A stretch of DNA of 35,999 nt from an uncultured Prevotella sp. Lineage in GTDB: Bacteria > Bacteroidota > Bacteroidia > Bacteroidales > Bacteroidaceae. Both the position numbers and the translations under genes were made by a program. Positions 24,561-31,818 of this stretch are shown here, in pieces. The notes under the pieces were generated by a model. The model was not told the DNA's origin. It saw nothing but the letters and a program-made list of their open reading frames with translations, and searched no databases. The stretch spans positions 1 to 35,999 of the forward strand of contig CAMJBL010000021.1 in NCBI GenBank assembly GCA_946403845.1, written 5' to 3'. Within the stretch, counting starts at the first letter, position 1. Each line of letters starts with the position of its first letter.

Positions 24561-25157
24561 TTATTTCTTTTTCTTGCCGGATGACTTGCCTTCGTTGGGA
24601 TTGATCTTCTCAAACTTAAACGTGTTCAGGTCAAGCTGTATCTTCCCGTCCGTATAACGTGCCAGATCATCGGCCACGCGCTCGTCCTCCATAGAGCCGT
24701 GTCCCCATAGCACGAGGTCGCGCTTCATCTGGTTGGCAGCTTTCTTGACCAGGGCATCACGCTCCTCGCCAGGCTCCATGGTCTTCAGAATCTCAAGCAG
24801 TTCCTCTACCAGATGGCCGTAGTGGCGCAGTCTGATATGACCGTTGGGCAGGGGCATGGGTTCGGGCTTGGAGAGAATCTTGTCGGCCTCTGATACGTCG
24901 TAAGGCCAATCGATATCCAGTTCGCGGTGGCTCATCAGGTAGAGATGATTCCAGAGGGTCTGCTCGTAGTCGGCATTCTCCCTTAACTGGGGATTCTTGT
25001 TCTCCATCTGACGGATGATGGTCATGGCGCACTTCAGCCGTTCTTCTTTCGTAGGCAGGTCGCAGGCGTATTCCACCATCTTCTGTATCTCACGCCCGTA
25101 TTCCGACAAGACGAGTTTCGAGCGCTGCGTGTTGTAGTCTAATCCTTTGATATCCAT
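24561..25157 (-). CDS. DUF4290 family protein
   Basis: The 198-residue soluble protein resembles DUF4290, a Bacteroidetes-specific family often found next to murA. Visible traits are the start GLDYNTQRSKLVLSEYGREIQKMVEY, a central NHLYLMSHRELDIDWPYD, a helix-rich middle (EELLEILKTMEPGEERDALVKKAANQMKRDL) and a Lys-rich tail. It has no signal peptide or membrane helix. It starts 3 nt after the tsaB stop and is followed by murA after 13 nt. Function is unknown; co-transcription with murA suggests a link to cell-wall synthesis or to tRNA modification through tsaB. Confidence 0.85.
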   Translation of the reverse strand: MDIKGLDYNTQRSKLVLSEYGREIQKMVEYACDLPTKEERLKCAMTIIRQMENKNPQLRENADYEQTLWNHLYLMSHRELDIDWPYDVSEADKILSKPEPMPLPNGHIRLRHYGHLVEELLEILKTMEPGEERDALVKKAANQMKRDLVLWGHGSMEDERVADDLARYTDGKIQLDLNTFKFEKINPNEGKSSGKKKK

Positions 25158-25160
25158 ATC

Positions 25161-25850
25161 TTATAATAATTTTTTCGGCATTTTTGCCACAAAGTCCTTC
25201 AGATAGTAGGGCACGAAATAGGCCACGTCCTCGAACTGTTCGTTCAGCAAACGACGCTCGGCCAGGGGCTGCATCCATTTGGCAAGCGGTTCGATGCCTT
25301 CTATCAGGTGGGCATTCGGGTGATTGATCGTTTCCATGCACTTCTGGGCGCCGTTGCCAAAGAAATACACGGGGTGTGCATCAAGATACTCCTTATAGGT
25401 CTCCTCCGTTACGATATCAGCGCCTATTTCCCTAACTGGCTTCAGCGCTCTGTTGTAGATACCGGCATACACCTCCATTCGTCGGGCGTCGAGCATCGGA
25501 CAGAGCAGGGCGTCTTCCTCAGGGATTTCACGAAGCAGCACAGGCACGCACAACAGTTCGAGCGTGGGTACGGCAATCAGCTTCAGGTTTCTGCCATAGC
25601 AGATACCCTTGGCCATCGATACGCCGATGCGCAGGCCAGTATACGAGCCAGGGCCGCAACTCACGGCGACGGCATCAAACGGAATGGCGTGGTTGTCAGT
25701 AAACGAGAGGGCCTCGTCAACCATCGTTCCCAGCTTCTCTGCATGCCCCAGACCGCTGTGATCGTCCTGCTGGAAGATCACCTGTGCATCTTCCGACACG
25801 GCCACAGAACATACATTCGTACTGGTTTCTATATGTAGTATCGTCGACAT
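25161..25850 (-). CDS. tsaB: tRNA t6A biosynthesis protein TsaB
   Basis: TsaB is the scaffold partner of TsaD/TsaE in N6-threonylcarbamoyladenosine formation on ANN-decoding tRNAs. The 229-residue protein starts MSTILHIETSTNVCSVAV, has GHAEKL and the ASKHA-type SCGPGSYTGLRIGVSMAKG motif (about residues 74-92). I choose the ATG at 25850. A start at 25901 would lie upstream of the -7 element at 25878-25885. It heads the tsaB-DUF4290-murA-rimM operon. Confidence 0.94.
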   Translation of the reverse strand: MSTILHIETSTNVCSVAVSEDAQVIFQQDDHSGLGHAEKLGTMVDEALSFTDNHAIPFDAVAVSCGPGSYTGLRIGVSMAKGICYGRNLKLIAVPTLELLCVPVLLREIPEEDALLCPMLDARRMEVYAGIYNRALKPVREIGADIVTEETYKEYLDAHPVYFFGNGAQKCMETINHPNAHLIEGIEPLAKWMQPLAERRLLNEQFEDVAYFVPYYLKDFVAKMPKKLL

Positions 25851-25877
25851 TCTTTCTTTGTCTTTATTTATAAAATG

Positions 25878-25885
25878 CAAAGGTA
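25878..25885 (-). promoter_or_regulatory. -7 element of the tsaB operon
   Basis: The minus strand reads TACCTTTG, about 28 nt before the chosen tsaB start. No matching -33 TTTG at 19-20 nt. Confidence 0.6.
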
Positions 25886-25937
25886 CGAACTTTTCCGCCA
25901 ATTACCATCGTTTTATCAGAAATTAACGTAGAAAGGC

Positions 25938-26561
25938 TCATTTCCTCAGCACGTAGTACTTCTGGCTCCGGCTCCCTTTGCTGGCGATGCCCGACGAGGG
26001 GTTGAGCGCCAGTTGGCGCAGTTCTGTAGTTGCTGATGTGCGTGAGAGTCCTGTAAGTTTTACATAGTCTGGCACCCTCATAAACATGTTTTTCTCAAGG
26101 AACTCGTGAGCCTTTTGGATGCGTTCTTCGAGTGTAAGAGCCGATTTGCGTAGCCTGCTCACACCACCTTTCTCTAACACACATTTGCGACTCGTTGTTC
26201 TAATAAGGTCTGGATCTGGTCTATACGATACACCCGTCACGTTGATGCTTTTGGCATTATGCGAAGGCTCTCCCTCTTCGAAAGCATCTTGTAGCATATC
26301 GCTTCTCACACCGAGTTTTGCATGGAAGGTGCCAATGCCGTCGAGTTTCACGGAATAGCCTTCTGCCATGCACAAAGCCAGCTTTTCACTCACCAGTGTC
26401 AGGACGCCTAAGATTTGGGCTTCTTCCATCTTGCCTTCGCGAGCACATTGGCTCACAAACTGCTGAAAGTTCATCGGACTAAGTTTCATTTTGTAACAGG
26501 CTTGCGTCCGTCCTGTACCGTTCAAATCGGAGATTTCTTGCTTGATATATTTCGCGTACAT
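25938..26561 (-). CDS. HU-like DNA-binding protein with C-terminal winged-helix-like region
   Basis: The 207-residue protein begins MYAKYIKQEISDLNGTGR. Residues about 1-125 resemble the divergent HU/histone-like (DNABII) family of Bacteroidales, including a KLSPMNFQQFVSQ helix, GYSVKLDGIGTFHAKLG and an arm-like basic part. The C-terminal part, about 150-207 (LTGLSRTSATTELRQL then GIASKGSRSQKYYVLRK), looks like a helix-turn-helix with a wing. I start at 26561, since the promoter -7/-33 boxes lie at 26587-26618. The longer reading to 26735 runs through promoter and iterons. It is a good candidate for the protein that binds the neighbouring iterons, but that is inference. Confidence 0.85.
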   Translation of the reverse strand: MYAKYIKQEISDLNGTGRTQACYKMKLSPMNFQQFVSQCAREGKMEEAQILGVLTLVSEKLALCMAEGYSVKLDGIGTFHAKLGVRSDMLQDAFEEGEPSHNAKSINVTGVSYRPDPDLIRTTSRKCVLEKGGVSRLRKSALTLEERIQKAHEFLEKNMFMRVPDYVKLTGLSRTSATTELRQLALNPSSGIASKGSRSQKYYVLRK

Positions 26562-26586
26562 AGTGATTAATTGTATGATTCTGCTG

Positions 26587-26618
26587 CAAAGATAATCAAA
26601 ACATTTGAAAAATACAAA
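26587..26618 (-). promoter_or_regulatory. Promoter of the HU-like gene
   Basis: On the minus strand TTTG (26618-26615) and TATCTTTG (26594-26587) are 20 nt apart, a full consensus match. The 21-bp iterons begin only 3 bp upstream of the -33 box. Confidence 0.85.
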
Positions 26619-26620
26619 AC

Positions 26621-26703
26621 TACGACGCGGTTTTATCAAATTGCGTCGCAGTTTTAACAAACTATGGCGTGGTTTTAACAAACGCCGTCGCAGTTTAAAC
26701 ATT
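26621..26703. repeat. Iteron array A: four imperfect 21-bp repeats
   Basis: Four units start at 26621, 26642, 26663 and 26684. The shared pattern is a G/C-rich GTCGC/GGCGT core followed by GTTTTAACAAAC (variants TTTTATC, TTTAAAC). The 21-bp period puts an A/T tract on the same DNA face at each turn pair. Confidence 0.88.
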
Positions 26704-26706
26704 ACT

Positions 26707-26773
26707 CGGCACCTTCCGACCTTTAAGCACGGCACTTTCTACCTTTTAGCAGGCATGAAAGTAACTTTTTGTA
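26707..26773. repeat. Iteron array B: two to three 22-23-bp repeats
   Basis: CGGCAC...CCTTTAAGCA (26707-26729) and CGGCAC...CCTTTTAGCA (26730-26751) are clear copies. A weaker third copy GGCAT...CTTTTTGTA follows at 26752-26773. The stretch 26774-26803 has no clear unit but keeps the spacing to the next array. Confidence 0.65.
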
Positions 26774-26803
26774 GGTAACTTAACTCATCTGAGTAACCTT
26801 TGG

Positions 26804-26940
26804 TTCGTTTGAATAGTCTCCACGACTTGTCCGAATAATCCCAACAACTCATTCAAATAGTCTCTATACCTATATAGACTATATCTGAACGATTCGTTGA
26901 GACTATTTGAACGAGTCAAAGAGACTATTTGAATGAAATT
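26804..26940. repeat. Iteron array C: six 22-24-bp units as a 3+3 inverted array
   Basis: Three units carry the core TTCAAATAGTCTC or a variant (starting 26804, 26827, 26849). Then three carry its reverse complement AGACTATTTGAA or a variant (starting 26876, 26900, 26922). The centre, ATAGTCT...AGACTAT around 26872, can form a hairpin. The array ends 10 bp before the -33 box of the next promoter. Confidence 0.88.
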
Positions 26941-26950
26941 CCCCCAATTA

Positions 26951-26982
26951 TTTGGTAGTTTACGAAAAACTCCGTAAATTTG
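26951..26982 (+). promoter_or_regulatory. Strong promoter of the candidate non-coding RNA
   Basis: TTTGGTAGTT (26951-26960) and TAAATTTG (26975-26982) are 20 nt apart from TTTG to TA. The same TTTGGTAGTT decamer occurs in the rRNA-like promoter at 35911, which suggests high-level constitutive transcription. Confidence 0.85.
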
Positions 26983-27110
26983 CATCCGATAAAAGAGTCA
27001 AGATGAATACATCGCAAGTATTTTTCAATGTCAAACCCAATATAACTGATATGCCTATGGGCTAAGAAATATAAAAAGGACATAAAAAGGAACGTCCGCT
27101 TTTGATTCTT

Positions 27111-27262
27111 GTTCTCGGAAATCGGCAAAATTTTCACGCTATGTACAAGAACTGAAGTAGATAGTTCGCGCCGTATGGCGTGGGCATTTACAAGTTTAAG
27201 TACATTAGGTGTTTGCCGATACCTCGAGAACGTAGACGAAGTAAATTGCTCACGTTTTTTTT
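27111..27262 (+). ncRNA. Candidate structured non-coding RNA (core)
   Basis: The transcript from the 26951 promoter would run to the T-run at 27255-27262. It can form GTTCTCG/CGAGAAC (27111-27117 with 27225-27231) plus ATCGGCAAA/TTTGCCGAT (27121-27129 with 27212-27220). This encloses ATGTAC/GTACAT (27141-27146 with 27200-27205), GAACT/AGTTC and CGCC-GTAT-GGCG. A crossing helix pairs 27179-27191 with 27241-27254. It lacks hallmark sequences of tmRNA, RNase P or SRP RNA. A Bacteroidales-1/6S-type RNA is possible from memory only. A 20-codon ORF (27003-27065) lies between promoter and core. Confidence 0.6.
27179..27262 (+). terminator. Terminator-like helix with T8 tract at the ncRNA 3' end
   Basis: CGTGGGCATTTAC (27179-27191) pairs with 27241-27254 over 13 bp with one bulge and one G-T pair. 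Eight T follow at 27255-27262. The 49-nt loop contains the 3' arm of the long ncRNA stem, so this helix and that stem cannot be simply nested. Confidence 0.6.
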
Positions 27263-27264
27263 AA

Positions 27265-27300
27265 AAACTTTGTTAAATTTTTGATTCTCCGTGCAGTATT
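27265..27300 (+). promoter_or_regulatory. Duplicated non-canonical promoter-like element, copy 1
   Basis: TTGTTAAAT (27270-27278) and CGTGCAGTATT (27290-27300), separated by 11 nt, lie 53 nt before the first lipoprotein gene. A copy with 31 of 36 identical positions lies at 31819-31854. It does not fit the TTTG/TAnnTTTG consensus. Confidence 0.6.
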
Positions 27301-27352
27301 TAGTTATGCTGTGTGTTATAAATAAGAATATATAATAAAAGAATAAAGACGT

Positions 27353-27784
27353 ATGAAAAAGTATCTGTTTATCCTGACGAGTGCCATGCTGACTGTTTTT
27401 TCGGCATGCTTAATGGGTTGTGGAGGAGATGACAATGACTCTGTATCAGACCCGTCGGATTTACTGGGGGTATGGACTCTTCTTGGAACTGAAGACCCTA
27501 ATAACGGGTTTCTTGAAACATGTGCGGGAAGTAAGTTCGATTTCAAGGCAAATGGTTCTTTATATGTTTATTTCTCCACGACGAATAGTGAAATATACGA
27601 AGTTACTCTTGTATCAAAATCTGGAGTCCATCAATACAGCTATGATAAAGATAAGAGTATGCTATACATTGAAACGGCTATAGGGACAATGGCTTATCCT
27701 TATAAGATTATAAATGGTCGTCTTTACATCTATAGAACTAATAAAGAAGGAAATGAAATATTTAATTGGCAATTTGTAAGATAA
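27353..27784 (+). CDS. Small lipoprotein, lipocalin-like
   Basis: The 143-residue protein has a signal peptide with lipobox LMGC (Cys23), an acidic Gly/Asp-rich linker and a beta-rich domain (LLGVWTLLGTED at the start, then FDFKANGSLYVYF and YKIINGRLYIYRTN). This resembles lipocalin-like domains common in Bacteroidales lipoproteins (for example DLLGTWxL starts). The first 18 codons are close at DNA level to those of the lipoprotein at 32592, so signal-peptide segments appear duplicated. Ligand unknown. Confidence 0.75.
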   Translation: MKKYLFILTSAMLTVFSACLMGCGGDDNDSVSDPSDLLGVWTLLGTEDPNNGFLETCAGSKFDFKANGSLYVYFSTTNSEIYEVTLVSKSGVHQYSYDKDKSMLYIETAIGTMAYPYKIINGRLYIYRTNKEGNEIFNWQFVR

Positions 27785-27817
27785 ACAAGACAAAAGTACA
27801 ATAAAAAAAAACAGAGT

Positions 27818-28219
27818 ATGAAAAAAGTATTCAAAATGGCTGTGTATGCAGCAAGTGTTATGTTTGTTTTTTCTTCATGTGCAACTCTTTTTGCAGGTGG
27901 AGATCCTGTAATCACCATTGATGGAAATGCCAAAGAGGCTGTAACGATTATCACGGAAAAGCAGACTTATCCTAATGTCACTCTTCCTTGTGACGTTAAA
28001 GTAAACCGTCATCATATCGATGGACAGCGTGTTAAGATTCAGTCTGACAACTACGTCTATCGTGACATCGTCCTGGAAAAATCAATCAATGAATGGACTT
28101 GGGGCAATATCTTGATTGGTGGTCTTATCGGTTGGGGTATTGACATGGGGACAAATTGTGTAAGCAAACCATCCCAAAAACTATATTATATTCAAGAACA
28201 AGGTTCCAAAAATGAATAA
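27818..28219 (+). CDS. Lipoprotein with PEGA-like domain and glycine-rich hydrophobic C-terminal segment
   Basis: The 133-residue protein has a lipobox FSSC (Cys21), a beta-rich PEGA-like part (VITIDGNAKEAVTIITEKQTYPNVTLPCDVKV), then WTWGNILIGGLIGWGIDMGTNCV, a Gly-zipper-like hydrophobic segment near residues 93-115. The pattern GNI-GG-IG-ID after a PEGA-like domain is common in small Bacteroidales lipoproteins of unknown function. The final 8 nt overlap the next gene, so the two are probably translated together. Confidence 0.75.
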   Translation: MKKVFKMAVYAASVMFVFSSCATLFAGGDPVITIDGNAKEAVTIITEKQTYPNVTLPCDVKVNRHHIDGQRVKIQSDNYVYRDIVLEKSINEWTWGNILIGGLIGWGIDMGTNCVSKPSQKLYYIQEQGSKNE

Positions 28220-28679
28220 GTTCCGATTATTATGGATTGTCTGTGGTCTGCTGGCGTTGGCGGGCTGTACAGATACTGCTGATAACCCTGTAAGGACGAT
28301 TGAATTGAAGAACTTCTCGAATACGGGTTGTAAAAATGACCATGTACGGACAAGGTCTGATAATACCAACAAAGAAGTCTTCAATTATAGTTGCATTCAT
28401 GAAGGCTTTCTTTATGTGACCCATCAGAATGCGATATTTAATTGTTGTCCGATAGGTTTGGGAGCCAAAATCAGTGTTGAAGACAATCTGCTGAAAGTCG
28501 TCGAATACGAATCGGATGGGTTATGCGACTGTATGTGTCCTTTTGACCTGAGTTATGAGGTTGGCCCATTGGTCGAAGGAAAGACCTATATCCTCTATGT
28601 CAGCCAAGGGGGCGAAGAATCGAAAGTGGCTGAGTTTGAGTTCCAAAATTCCATGACAGGCGAGTGGGAGCGCAAATAA
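28212..28679 (+). CDS. Cysteine-rich lipoprotein
   Basis: The 155-residue protein has lipobox LAGC (Cys19) and then seven further cysteines in the mature part: one in NTGC, one in YSC, CC in NCCP, and three in LCDCMCP. The C-terminal part is beta-rich (YEVGPLVEGKTYILYVSQ), Ig/Big-like. The NCCP...CxCxCP spacing recalls Bacteroidales secreted proteins of unknown function. The next gene encodes a periplasmic thioredoxin-like protein, a plausible partner for its disulfides or metal site (inference). Confidence 0.75.
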   Translation: MNKFRLLWIVCGLLALAGCTDTADNPVRTIELKNFSNTGCKNDHVRTRSDNTNKEVFNYSCIHEGFLYVTHQNAIFNCCPIGLGAKISVEDNLLKVVEYESDGLCDCMCPFDLSYEVGPLVEGKTYILYVSQGGEESKVAEFEFQNSMTGEWERK

Positions 28680-28719
28680 CAAAACAACTCTGTTCGTGAA
28701 TTCATTAGAATTGAATAAG

Positions 28720-29547
28720 ATGAAAAAGAAAGACTCAGCCATACTAATTGCCTTATCCCTGGCAATATATTTTGGACTTATGTATCTGAGGGCCTTCAGT
28801 CTTCGGTGGGCTGAGATAGCGCATAGTGTCGCATTCTTCTTCCTTACCTACTGGGCCTTGCGCAAATACGCACCCAAGGCGGGGGCTTGGCGAGTGTTGT
28901 TGCTGGTGTTTATTCCGTGGATTCTCGATATTGTTGTCCGCTTTTTTACCTCTGACAACCTGTTCTCACTGCCCATCACTATAATGCCTATATTCGCTAT
29001 CGTTACGGCTACCTTATTTTACCATTATCGGAAAATCTGGTTACTGGTCGCTTGTTGTTTCTTGTGGCTATTTGGTGTGACAGAGGGGCACAACCAATGG
29101 ATGGAATGGGTGAAATTTCACGATGCACAAGTCCCTGGTGCCTGCCTTGCTTCATATGAGGTATGCGACAGCATCCATAGCTTCAAACTGTCGGAGCTTC
29201 CAAAGGAATATATCGTGTTGGATGTATGGTCGAGCACCTGTGGTGTCTGCATCCATGAAATGCCAGAGGTACAGGCACTACACGACAAGTACAAAGACAA
29301 CGAGCATGTTGAAATCAGTACATTGATGGTCTTTGTGCGTCAGGGAGAAACCGTGGAGCAGGGTTATGGTATTCTAGAGAAACGAGGTTGCAACATGCCC
29401 GTATATGGCATAGATAGAAAGAGCCAGTTGCTCAAGGACTGTAGGATCGAAGGCTTTCCACGTGTTCTCATCCTTGACAAGAACAGAAACGTCATCTTCA
29501 ATGGAAGTCTTCAGTTTGCAGAACGGAAGTTGAAAGAGTTGATCTGA
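28720..29547 (+). CDS. Membrane-anchored thioredoxin-like (TlpA/ResA-type) protein
   Basis: The protein has 275 residues from the ATG at 28720 (MKKKDSA). A start at 28696 would add 8 residues. Four hydrophobic helices lie in about residues 5-125, followed by a periplasmic thioredoxin fold. The active site is STCGVC (Cys174/Cys177) with following HEMP, and the cis-Pro is in GFPRVLILD. It would act in thiol-disulfide exchange in the periplasm. The four-helix N-terminal part is longer than the single anchor of standard TlpA/ResA. It lies just downstream of the Cys-rich lipoprotein. Confidence 0.82.
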   Translation: MKKKDSAILIALSLAIYFGLMYLRAFSLRWAEIAHSVAFFFLTYWALRKYAPKAGAWRVLLLVFIPWILDIVVRFFTSDNLFSLPITIMPIFAIVTATLFYHYRKIWLLVACCFLWLFGVTEGHNQWMEWVKFHDAQVPGACLASYEVCDSIHSFKLSELPKEYIVLDVWSSTCGVCIHEMPEVQALHDKYKDNEHVEISTLMVFVRQGETVEQGYGILEKRGCNMPVYGIDRKSQLLKDCRIEGFPRVLILDKNRNVIFNGSLQFAERKLKELI

Positions 29548-29560
29548 TAAAGTAACGATA

Positions 29561-30403
29561 ATGAAGAAACAATTAATTATTTTGCTATATCTCTCTTTGG
29601 CTGTAGCAACTTATGCGAAAACGCCTGGGAGTCAAGAGGCTGATAGACACCAGACAGGTCGATTCTATATCCAGCCTTCTTTAGGAATCGGGATTAACAA
29701 TTTTTCGGGTCATTTCATTGATGGTTTTGTGGAAGGGCATCACGATACTGAGTACACCTTCATCGATGGGGAGCCAATACTGTTGATTAGAAATCCTCAA
29801 CGCAAACGGGCAGATTTCGATCTCCAGAGCAGGCTCGGCTTTACCGGTGGTATTGATGTAGGATATCAACTGACACCATCATTGAGCCTCTCCGCAGGAC
29901 TTTGGTATCAGCATCAGTCATGTCGTCTGGGACAGCTGACACTTTTTGAACCTCATAATACCCAAACCATGTATTATATAGGAGGACTTGATGTCAGAGG
30001 AAATCTATCTGTTGATTACCTTGCACTACCATTGCTGGCTCATTACCAACTCTGGCAAGGGTTTTCGCTGAATGTTGGTGCAGAAATGGCACTAAACTTG
30101 CACACCAAACTTCGTGTAATAGGAAGTTTTAAGGATTTTGAGGATGAAGACAATCTCTTTTTGGAACAGAATGCAGATCTGTCTGATGTGAGAAAAAATA
30201 TAGAGCTGCGAGCTGTTGTTGGTTGTTCTTATGAGTATCAGCGACTGGTGTTTTCGCTCCGTTACCATCATGGATTGAGTAAGACTGCCAATGGAGAATT
30301 CAATTACTTCAATCCTTTTACTCAGCAACAAGAATTCGGCCATTCTGCTGACCTGTATTACCGCTCACTTCAGCTGACACTCGGCTATCGTCTTAATCTT
30401 TAA
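29561..30403 (+). CDS. Outer-membrane beta-barrel protein (PorT-like)
   Basis: The 280-residue protein has a signal peptide (about 19 residues, ending TYA), an early strand QPSLGIGINNFSG, and alternating hydrophobic strands ending YYRSLQLTLGYRLNL, typical of the outer-membrane beta-barrel families PorT/OMP_b-brl of Bacteroidetes. It starts 14 nt after the TlpA-like gene. The function is not predictable beyond an outer-membrane location. Confidence 0.78.
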   Translation: MKKQLIILLYLSLAVATYAKTPGSQEADRHQTGRFYIQPSLGIGINNFSGHFIDGFVEGHHDTEYTFIDGEPILLIRNPQRKRADFDLQSRLGFTGGIDVGYQLTPSLSLSAGLWYQHQSCRLGQLTLFEPHNTQTMYYIGGLDVRGNLSVDYLALPLLAHYQLWQGFSLNVGAEMALNLHTKLRVIGSFKDFEDEDNLFLEQNADLSDVRKNIELRAVVGCSYEYQRLVFSLRYHHGLSKTANGEFNYFNPFTQQQEFGHSADLYYRSLQLTLGYRLNL

Positions 30404-30502
30404 AATAACTAGGTGATCACGGGGTCGGTTCTACTGTCACGTGGTGCACGGCCTAGTGTGTACTAAGAAAGTATTGAATGAAATAAAGAAACAATAGTCA
30501 TA

Positions 30503-31753
30503 ATGAATAAGAAAACTATTATCATCACTCTGCTTGCCATCGTGCTATTGAATGTTTCAGCACATGGCCGTAATCATTCAAATGTAGAACTAACTATTCG
30601 TGTCAGTCCGTTCATCAATGATATAGAACAAATGCTCTATTTGTACCAGTTAAATGGTAACACTTTTTCTATTGATGATTCTGTTAGAATTGAATCTGGC
30701 CGTGATAAATATATTGTTCATGCCTACGTGCCCTATGAAACAACAATTCGACTGCTCTTTTCTAAACGTGGACCTCAACATATGCAAATCCTGGTTCGTC
30801 CGAATGACAAAATAGTGATTGAGATTACCGAAGAAGATCAACAGGTTGGAATATCACAGAAACGTCTACTTAAAGGCACACCACATAACAATGCTTTTTT
30901 TGACTTCTGGAAAACTATATATACTATAGGTGATGAGAGACGAGAAGCGGAAAAAGCATTAACGGTTAGCGGAATATCGGCAGACGAGAAAGACCAATTG
31001 CAGGCCATTGTAGATTCCTGCAATAAGATGCAAACCGACTTTGAACGGGACATTATTGCTTCTTCATCATCGCCGTATGTTGTCAATACTGCCCTGAATC
31101 TAATAGAGGAGAATGTGCCATCAGAAGATTATTTCGGCCTTGTAAAGACTGCTTACAAACGTTTTCCGACTTACTATCCCCTCCAATTGAAGTTTAGTGG
31201 TGGGAAATGGCCTCCTGTAGACGAGAATTCTTTAAAAGCAAGGCAGTTTGTCCGCAGTGTGGAACGGGCTAGAATTATGCAAAAACCGATTGAATCACCC
31301 CTAGGAGACACTCTGTCAATTGGGCAGAAGTTAGACTTAACACTGATGGACAGTGTTGGCGTCGAGCGAAAACTACACTCATATTCGGGTAAATACGTGC
31401 TAATAGAGCTGTGGGCTTCTTGGTGTATGCCTTGCATTCAGGCTATGCCCAACATTATCTATGCCCAAAAGAAGTTCGCTGACAATTTCGTGTGCTGTGC
31501 TATTACCATAGATAAGGATGCTCAAGCATGGAAGCGCTGTATTGAGAGAGAAGGCCTGCAGTCATTGCGGCACTTCAAAGGTACAAATGAGACAGGCGAA
31601 ATATACAATGAGATGAAACGCCTAATATCTAAGGGTACAATTCCCCAAAACTACCTGCTTGACTGTGAAGGCCGAATTATCGCCATCAATATATATGGAG
31701 AGTTTTTGATTAATAAGTTAAAAGAACTTACGGGACACAATAACGCTGACTAA
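30503..31753 (+). CDS. DUF4369-like/TlpA-family thiol-disulfide protein
   Basis: The 416-residue protein has a signal peptide ending VSAHG. Its N-terminal beta-rich domain (about residues 28-120, with ETTIRLLFSKRG and ILVRPNDKIVIEI) resembles DUF4369. A helical middle follows (about 125-230), then a C-terminal TlpA-like thioredoxin domain with LWASWCMPCIQAMP (Cys308/Cys311) and cis-Pro in GTIPQNYLLD. This architecture is common in Bacteroidetes envelope redox proteins, here in a block with another thioredoxin-fold protein. The 99-nt gap before it holds a short GC-rich inverted repeat (CTAGG at 30409, CCTAG at 30452). Confidence 0.85.
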   Translation: MNKKTIIITLLAIVLLNVSAHGRNHSNVELTIRVSPFINDIEQMLYLYQLNGNTFSIDDSVRIESGRDKYIVHAYVPYETTIRLLFSKRGPQHMQILVRPNDKIVIEITEEDQQVGISQKRLLKGTPHNNAFFDFWKTIYTIGDERREAEKALTVSGISADEKDQLQAIVDSCNKMQTDFERDIIASSSSPYVVNTALNLIEENVPSEDYFGLVKTAYKRFPTYYPLQLKFSGGKWPPVDENSLKARQFVRSVERARIMQKPIESPLGDTLSIGQKLDLTLMDSVGVERKLHSYSGKYVLIELWASWCMPCIQAMPNIIYAQKKFADNFVCCAITIDKDAQAWKRCIEREGLQSLRHFKGTNETGEIYNEMKRLISKGTIPQNYLLDCEGRIIAINIYGEFLINKLKELTGHNNAD

Positions 31754-31818
31754 ATGCACAACGTTCCCGACACAGAATTCTTGGAACCGTGTGATGGACA
31801 AAAGGTATTTGTAAAGTG

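Noticed and set aside
24548..24613. 22-residue N-terminal extension of MurA
   Set aside because: It overlaps the DUF4290 3' end and encodes a Lys/Arg/Asn-rich tail that MurA proteins lack. The ATG at 24547 gives the family start.
26562..26735. N-terminal extension of the HU-like protein (KLRRRLLKPRHSLLKLRR-type basic repeats)
   Set aside because: The extension is a translation of the promoter and the 21-bp iterons. The -7 and -33 boxes at 26587-26618 place the transcript start after it.
26621..26940. CRISPR array
   Set aside because: The units are contiguous, imperfect and of three different sequence classes, with no constant repeat separated by unique spacers and no cas genes nearby.
26925..27137. 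70-codon minus-strand ORF over the ncRNA
   Set aside because: It lies opposite a strong promoter and structured RNA, has no recognisable domain and no minus-strand promoter.
26989..27262. tmRNA, RNase P RNA or SRP RNA
   Set aside because: No tRNA-like T arm or tag frame, no RNase P core and no SRP tetraloop/GGAAG motif could be found in the transcript.
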